NCBI RefSeq assembly: GCF_027594785.1
Contig: NZ_CP075584.1
Span: 3,720,001-3,784,000, forward strand
DNA: 64,000 bases
Reading direction: 5' to 3'
From: Cryobacterium breve
GTDB taxonomy: Bacteria; Actinomycetota; Actinomycetes; Actinomycetales; Microbacteriaceae
The notes beneath the pieces were generated by a model. That model was not told the DNA's origin and did not search any database. It was given only the letters and a program-made list of their open reading frames with translations. Every line of letters starts with the position of its first letter. Position 1 is the stretch's first letter. Made by a program: the position numbers and the translations under genes. Below, one piece after another: positions 59,471 through 64,000 of this stretch.

Positions 59471-60482
59471 ATGACGTCAACCCACGCGCCCACAGCGGCG
59501 CTCACCCCCGGTGCGGCCACGGCCGCGCCCGCCAGCACCCGGGTCGCAGCCCGCCGTGCCGCGGCGACATCCGTCGCCCCGAAGTACCAGCGACGGCCCC
59601 GCACGATATCGCAACGCCGGGAGGAACGTTCCGGCTTCGCCATGCTCGCACCGGCCGTGCTCCTGCTCCTGCTGTTCATCGCCGTGCCGGCCGTGCTCGC
59701 GTTCGGCCTCGCCTTCACGAATGCCCGGCTCATTTCGCCGTACCCGGCGTCCTTTGTCGGGCTCGACAACTTCACCCGACTGCTCGGCGACGACACGTTC
59801 TACCGGGCGCTGTTGAATGTCGGCTATTTCGCCCTCGTCGTGGTGCCGCTCCAGGCGGGACTTGCTCTCGTGATGGCGATCCTGCTCAACACCCAGACCC
59901 GGGGCACGGCCTTCTTCCGCACCGTGTACTTCCTGCCGGTCGTGACGTCGATGGTGGTCGTGTCGCTGCTCTGGATGTTCATGTACCGCCAGGACGGTTT
60001 GATCAACGTCCTGATCTCGAACATCACCTTCGGGCAGGTGACCGGGCCGGACTGGCTGAACAACCCGGCGACGTCGATGCCCGCGATCATCCTGATGTCC
60101 GTCTGGCAGGGCGTGGGCTTCCACATGATCATCTGGCTTTCCGGGCTGCAGACCATCTCCGGCGAGTCTCTACGAAGCGGCCGACATCGACGGGGTCTCC
60201 CGCTGGCAACGCTTCCGCTACATCACCTGGCCGGGACTGCGCGCCACACGCAGCCTCGTGCTGGTCACCATCACCATCGGAGCGCTGAGCCTCTTCACCC
60301 AGGTCAGCGTAATGACCCAGGGCGGTCCGCTCGACTCGACGACGACCGTCGTCTACGAAGCCGTCCGGGCCGGGTACGAACAACAGGAAACGTCATACGC
60401 GTCCGCCATCTCGCTCGTGTTCTTCGCGATCGTGCTCGTCATCGCGGCCGTGCAACGCTTCCTCACCAGAGAGAAGGCCTGA
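59471..60482 (+). pseudogene. ABC sugar permease 1, frameshifted
   Basis: About 337 codons from ATG 59471, nine bases after GGAGG. MalF-type: FAMLAPAVLLLLLFIAVPAVLAF, FRTVYFLPVVTSMVVVSLLWM, then the EAA loop which is split. The upper frame ends GLQTISGES, while the lower frame continues LYEAADIDGVSRWQRFRYITWPGL and runs to 60482. One extra base near 60166-60169 explains it. Six helices expected. Pairs with permease 2. Confidence 0.87.
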
Positions 60483-60483
60483 C

Positions 60484-61419
60484 ATGGCTATCGATGTCCA
60501 GAATGCACCCGCGTTCGTGCCGCCCACGGCATCGCGTACCCCTCGATCCCGACTGTCGAGGATCGGGCTGCCCGGCCTGATCGGAAAGGTCGCACTCGCT
60601 GTGATGTTCTCCTTCCCGATCCTCTTCATGTTCGTCTCTTCGCTCAAACCCGACCAGCAGATCTTCGGCGATCTCTCCGGGGTTGCGGCCTTCCTGCCCG
60701 TCGGCAACATTTCGATGGACAACTACGCCGCCGTCTTCGACCGGGTACCGGCCGCACGCTTTCTGGTCAACTCGATCGGTGTCTCTGTGATCACGGTGGG
60801 GCTCGGCGTGCTGGTGAACAGCCTCGCCGCGTTCGCGCTGTCCCGGATGCGGGTGCGCGGCAAGGGAATCATCCTCACCCTGATCATCGCGACACTCATC
60901 ATCCCGTTCGAAACCCTCGCCCTGCCCCTGGTCTGGTGGGTGAACCAGCTGCCCTCGTTCGTGGTCGACGGCTTCAACCTGAGCTTCAGCAAGGGGTGGC
61001 TCGACACCTACCAGGTGCAGATCATCCCGTTCATCGCCAACGCGTTCTCGATCTACCTGTTCCACCAGTACTTCGAGTCGATCCCTCGGGAACTCGACGA
61101 GGCGGCCAGGATGGACGGCGCAGGCTGGTTCCGGATCTATCGCAAGATCATCATGCCGCTCTCCGGCCCGGCAATCGCCACGGTCGCGATCCTGACATTC
61201 CTGCCGGCCTGGAACTCCTACTTGTGGCCCCTCATGGTCGTGCAGACCGAGGAACTCAGGCCGGTCATGGTCGGCGTGCAGTACTTCTTCCAGCTCAACG
61301 TGTCGTGGGGCGAGGTCATGGCCTACGCCTCCCTGATCACACTGCCGGTGGTCGCGCTGTTCATCGCCTTCCAGCGCTCCTTCATCAGCAGCATCGCGTC
61401 GAGCGGCGTGAAGGGATGA
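60484..61419 (+). CDS. ABC sugar permease 2 (MalG-type)
   Basis: 311 residues, six helices. VMFSFPILFMFVSSLKP at the start and the EAA loop DEAARMDGAGWFRIYRKIIMPL that contacts the ATPase. It starts one base after the stop of permease 1 and overlaps the GH32 gene by four bases. No ATPase gene lies here, so a shared MsiK-like ATPase encoded elsewhere is likely. Confidence 0.9.
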   Translation: MAIDVQNAPAFVPPTASRTPRSRLSRIGLPGLIGKVALAVMFSFPILFMFVSSLKPDQQIFGDLSGVAAFLPVGNISMDNYAAVFDRVPAARFLVNSIGVSVITVGLGVLVNSLAAFALSRMRVRGKGIILTLIIATLIIPFETLALPLVWWVNQLPSFVVDGFNLSFSKGWLDTYQVQIIPFIANAFSIYLFHQYFESIPRELDEAARMDGAGWFRIYRKIIMPLSGPAIATVAILTFLPAWNSYLWPLMVVQTEELRPVMVGVQYFFQLNVSWGEVMAYASLITLPVVALFIAFQRSFISSIASSGVKG

Positions 61420-62988
61420 GCGCCGAAGCCCAGGTCGCCCCGCTCCACCGCGAGGAATTCCGGCCAGCCTTCCACTACACAGCCGACCGGAACTGGCTCA
61501 ACGACCCGAACGGACTCGTCTATTACAAGGGCCTGTACCATCTCTTCTACCAGTACAACCCGCACGGCAATGTCTGGGGGAACATGTCCTGGGGACATGC
61601 GTCGTCTCCGGACCTGGCCACCTGGACGGAACAACCGGTCGCGATCGCCGGAGACGCGAACGAGGACATCTTCTCCGGAAGCATCGTCGCCGACCTCGAC
61701 AACACCAGCGGCTTCGGGACGACCCTGACGCCTCCGCTCGTCGCCATCTACACGAGTGCCTTTACCGACCAGTCGACGTTCTCCGGGCTCCAGGCGCAGT
61801 CGCTCGCGTTCAGCCTCGACGACGGCCGGACCTGGACGAAGCACCGTGGCAACCCGGTGCTGAACCGGCACTCGTCCGACTTCCGTGATCCCAAGGTCTT
61901 CCGCTACTCCGGGCCGACGGAAAGCTACTGGGTGATGGTCGCCGTCGAGGCCCAGCAACACAAGGTCGTCCTGTACCGTTCGACCGATCTCACGGCCTGG
62001 ACGTATCTCAGTACCTTCGGGCCGGCGAATGCGGTCGCCGGGGTCTGGGAATGCCCGGACCTGTTCCCGCTCCCTGTCGACGGCGACCCTGCGAACGTCA
62101 AATGGGTCCTCATCGTGAACCTCAACCCGGGCGGAGTCGCCGGTGGATCCGGCGGTCAGTATTTCGTCGGCAGCTTCGACGGGACCACCTTCGCCTCCGA
62201 GACGACCGTGCCTGAGGGCGCCGAGGATGAGAGCAGCAGACTGCGCCGGTACAACTGGCTCGACTGGGGGCGTGACTACTACGCCGCGGTGTCCTTCAGC
62301 GGGGTGCCCCACGGCAAGCGCATCATGATCGCCTGGATGAACAATTGGGACTACGGGAACGATATCCCCACCAGTCCGTGGAAGAGTTCAATGTCGCTGC
62401 CCCGCGAGGTAGGACTGCGCACCATCGCTGGTGAACCGCGCCTGATCCAGTCGGCCATCGACATCCGCCAGGAGGGCCCGGCACCCTTCACGATGATCGA
62501 CCAGAGTATCGGACACGGAACTCTCCTGCTCCCGGAACCGGCCTGGGGCGCCATCCTCCGTATCGACGTGACCATCACACCCGGAACCGCCGACGAGATC
62601 GGGATGATCGTCCGTGGTGGCGCAGACGAGGGGACGTCCATCGGGTACGACGCCCGGACCGGCTGTCTGGTGTTGAATCGGAAACATTCGGGCGACGTCG
62701 GCTTCCACCCGTCATTCCCGTCGACGGAAACCGCTCCCGTGGAGCCTCATCGAGGGAAAGATCACACTGCGGATCTACGTCGACCGATCCTCCGTGGAAG
62801 TCTTCGCGCACGACGGCCGCGTCACCATCACGGACCAGATCTTCCCGCACTCGGCCAGTCGGGAAGTCTCCCTGTATGCACGAAAGGGAACGGGCACCAT
62901 CGAGTCCCTCAGCGTCCACAACCTCGGGGAGGCAGGTACTGAGCGAGCCTCCCTCGATAGGGAGACCGCACGTAGCCTCGAAGCATGA
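61416..62988 (+). pseudogene. GH32 fructan/sucrose hydrolase, frameshifted at 3' end
   Basis: Glycoside hydrolase family 32 (fructan beta-fructosidase, levanase or invertase). NWLNDPNG (nucleophile D30), FRDPK (transition-state stabiliser D158), WECPDLF (acid/base E212). No signal peptide, so it acts inside the cell on sugars brought in by the ABC importer. The frame breaks near 62735-62745 (one extra G: AP then WSLIEGKITLRIYVDRSSVEVF) and resumes to 62988. About 524 codons. It overlaps permease 2 and the small frame at 62985. Confidence 0.88.
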
Positions 62989-63074
62989 CAACTTCGTTCA
63001 CCCTCAACAATGGAGTCGCTGAACCCGACACCCGCCGGATCGACGAGAACCGCTTCGTGATCCCGGAGGCGTGA
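62985..63074 (+). pseudogene. 29-codon frame, aldo-keto-reductase-like start
   Basis: ATG 62985 overlaps the GH32 stop in ATGA. MTTSFTLNNGV resembles the first residues of aldo/keto reductases, but the frame then reads EPDTRRIDENRFVIPEA and stops at 63072-63074. It is probably the leftover of a deleted reductase gene or a short leader. Its TGA is followed at once by the next gene. Confidence 0.4.
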
Positions 63075-63079
63075 GCACC

Positions 63080-63836
63080 ATGGCCATCAGCGAAGAGGCA
63101 CAGAAGAACCACGACGTGCTCTTTCCCGGTCACGTGTCGACCCTGAAGCAGACCGATCCCGAACTCATCGAGTACTTCGACAACTTCGCCTTCGGCGATG
63201 TGCTGGCCGAGTCGACCCTGGACACCCGGACGCGTCTCATTCTGCAACTGGGCTCGATGATCGCGTCGCAGGCGCTGGGGGAGTACCGCGTCATGCTCGG
63301 GGCGGCGCTCGGAGCCGGCGTCACGCCGGTCGAGGCCAAGGAGGTCGTCTACCACGCGGTGCCCTACGTGGGGATGGCGAAGGTCTTCGACTTCCTCCAC
63401 GCCACCAACGAGATCCTCGTCGAACGCGGCGTCGAGCTCCCGCTCCCCGGGCAGTCGACGACGACCCGGGACACCCGCGCCGAGAAGGGCCTCGCCATTC
63501 AGAAGGAGATCATCGGGGCCGACCGGATCGACGCGATGTACGCCAGCGCGCCCGCCGACCAGCTGCACATCCAGCGCTTCCTCTCCGAGAACTGCTTCGG
63601 CGACCATTACACGCGCACCGGCCTTGATGCGCCGCTGCGCGAGCCTGCTCACCTTCGCGATGCTCATCTCCCTCGGCGGATGCGAGCCGCAGGTCGGCGG
63701 GCACGTCGCGGCGAACGTCGCGGGCGGCAATACCCGGGCGATCCTTGTCGACGTGCTGACGAAGCTGCTGCCCTACATCGGCTACCCGCGCACCCTCAAC
63801 GGGCTGCGCATCGTCAACGAAGTGACACAACCGTGA
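63080..63836 (+). pseudogene. Two-domain carboxymuconolactone decarboxylase-family protein, frameshifted
   Basis: About 252 codons from ATG 63080, ten bases after GGAGG (GTG 63071 has too little space). The first CMD domain is TLDTRTRLILQLGSMIASQALGEYRVML with VEAKEVVYHAVPYVGMAKVFDFLH. The second is LLTFAMLISLGGCEPQVGGHVAANV with LLPYIGYPRTLNGLRI. Both have the CMD helix-hairpin pattern, one with its Cys. One base too many near 63615-63630 (after FGDHYTRTGLD) splits the frame. Confidence 0.8.
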
Positions 63837-63873
63837 ACACTCGGGCCGGTGCCTCAGAGGAAAGGAACGAACT

Positions 63874-64000
63874 GTGAGTGACTGGACGGCGACGGAGCTG
63901 GACCGCATCGGAAACGCCGGGGAACTACGCGTGGCCGGACTGCGCGCCGACGGAACCCTGCGGAAGCTCGTGACGATCTGGCAGGTGCGGGTCGGCGACG
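63874..64000 (+). CDS. DUF2255-family protein (5' part, runs off window)
   Basis: GTG 63874 after AAAGGAA. VSDWTATELDRIGNAGELRV and LRADGTLRKLVTIWQVRVGD match the start of DUF2255 proteins (W-x...EL, IW.VRVGD). The function of the family is unknown. The gene continues past the right edge of the window. Confidence 0.7.
   Translation, partial: MSDWTATELDRIGNAGELRVAGLRADGTLRKLVTIWQVRVGD

Noticed and set aside
1..64000. CRISPR array, tRNA/rRNA genes or riboswitches
   Set aside because: No regularly spaced repeats, no cloverleaf with a CCA end and no recognisable aptamer were found by eye; a covariance-model scan would be needed to exclude them.

Overview
The window looks like chromosomal DNA of a high-GC actinobacterium, most probably Micrococcales/Microbacteriaceae. 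The basis is the GC-rich codon use, a DUF2510 domain, a DtxR-family remnant, MmyB-like and LacI regulators, lipoboxes of actinobacterial style and GTG starts. This is inference from gene content; no rRNA or tRNA gene was seen.

Two very different halves meet near 30 kb. Positions 1-29.8 kb are an accessory, defence-like island. It holds two HEPN-type (Rx4H) proteins, a DUF4238 protein, a PD-(D/E)xK + STAND NTPase of about 1200 residues, a McrBC pair, a two-gene nuclease/helicase system resembling Hachiman (HamAB), and a zinc-ribbon/nuclease/DUF2510/repeat protein. A NYN-LOTUS RNase-like protein, an IS110 relic, a transposase fragment abutting a helicase fragment, and several very small proteins (including a CCHC zinc knuckle) complete it. 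A 39-bp sequence occurs twice in direct orientation, at 2167 and 22740, around about 20.5 kb of it. A second 42-bp module occurs at 9947 and 30190.

Positions 30.6-64 kb read like ordinary genomic DNA: a histidine phosphatase, phospholipase D, a GPH transporter, an ABC exporter, a drug MFS transporter with divergent MmyB-like regulator, a sugar porter, and an ECF sigma factor with a membrane partner. These are followed by ArsR/SRPBCC genes with paired operators, pdxY, three lipoproteins, an oxidoreductase/SDR pair with divergent TetR, a GGDEF-EAL protein, a lactonase-like metallohydrolase and a QorB-like reductase. A hydrolase lies downstream of a broken DtxR gene. The last 7 kb is a fructan/sucrose-type operon: LacI, solute-binding protein, two permeases, intracellular GH32, two carboxymuconolactone-decarboxylase domains and DUF2255.

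A striking property of the whole window is that about 18 genes, in both halves, are split by apparent one-base indels, mostly in short homopolymers, while both parts remain well conserved. I read most of these as sequencing/assembly errors. I therefore annotate the full gene span and mark it as frameshifted (type pseudogene) without claiming biological inactivation.
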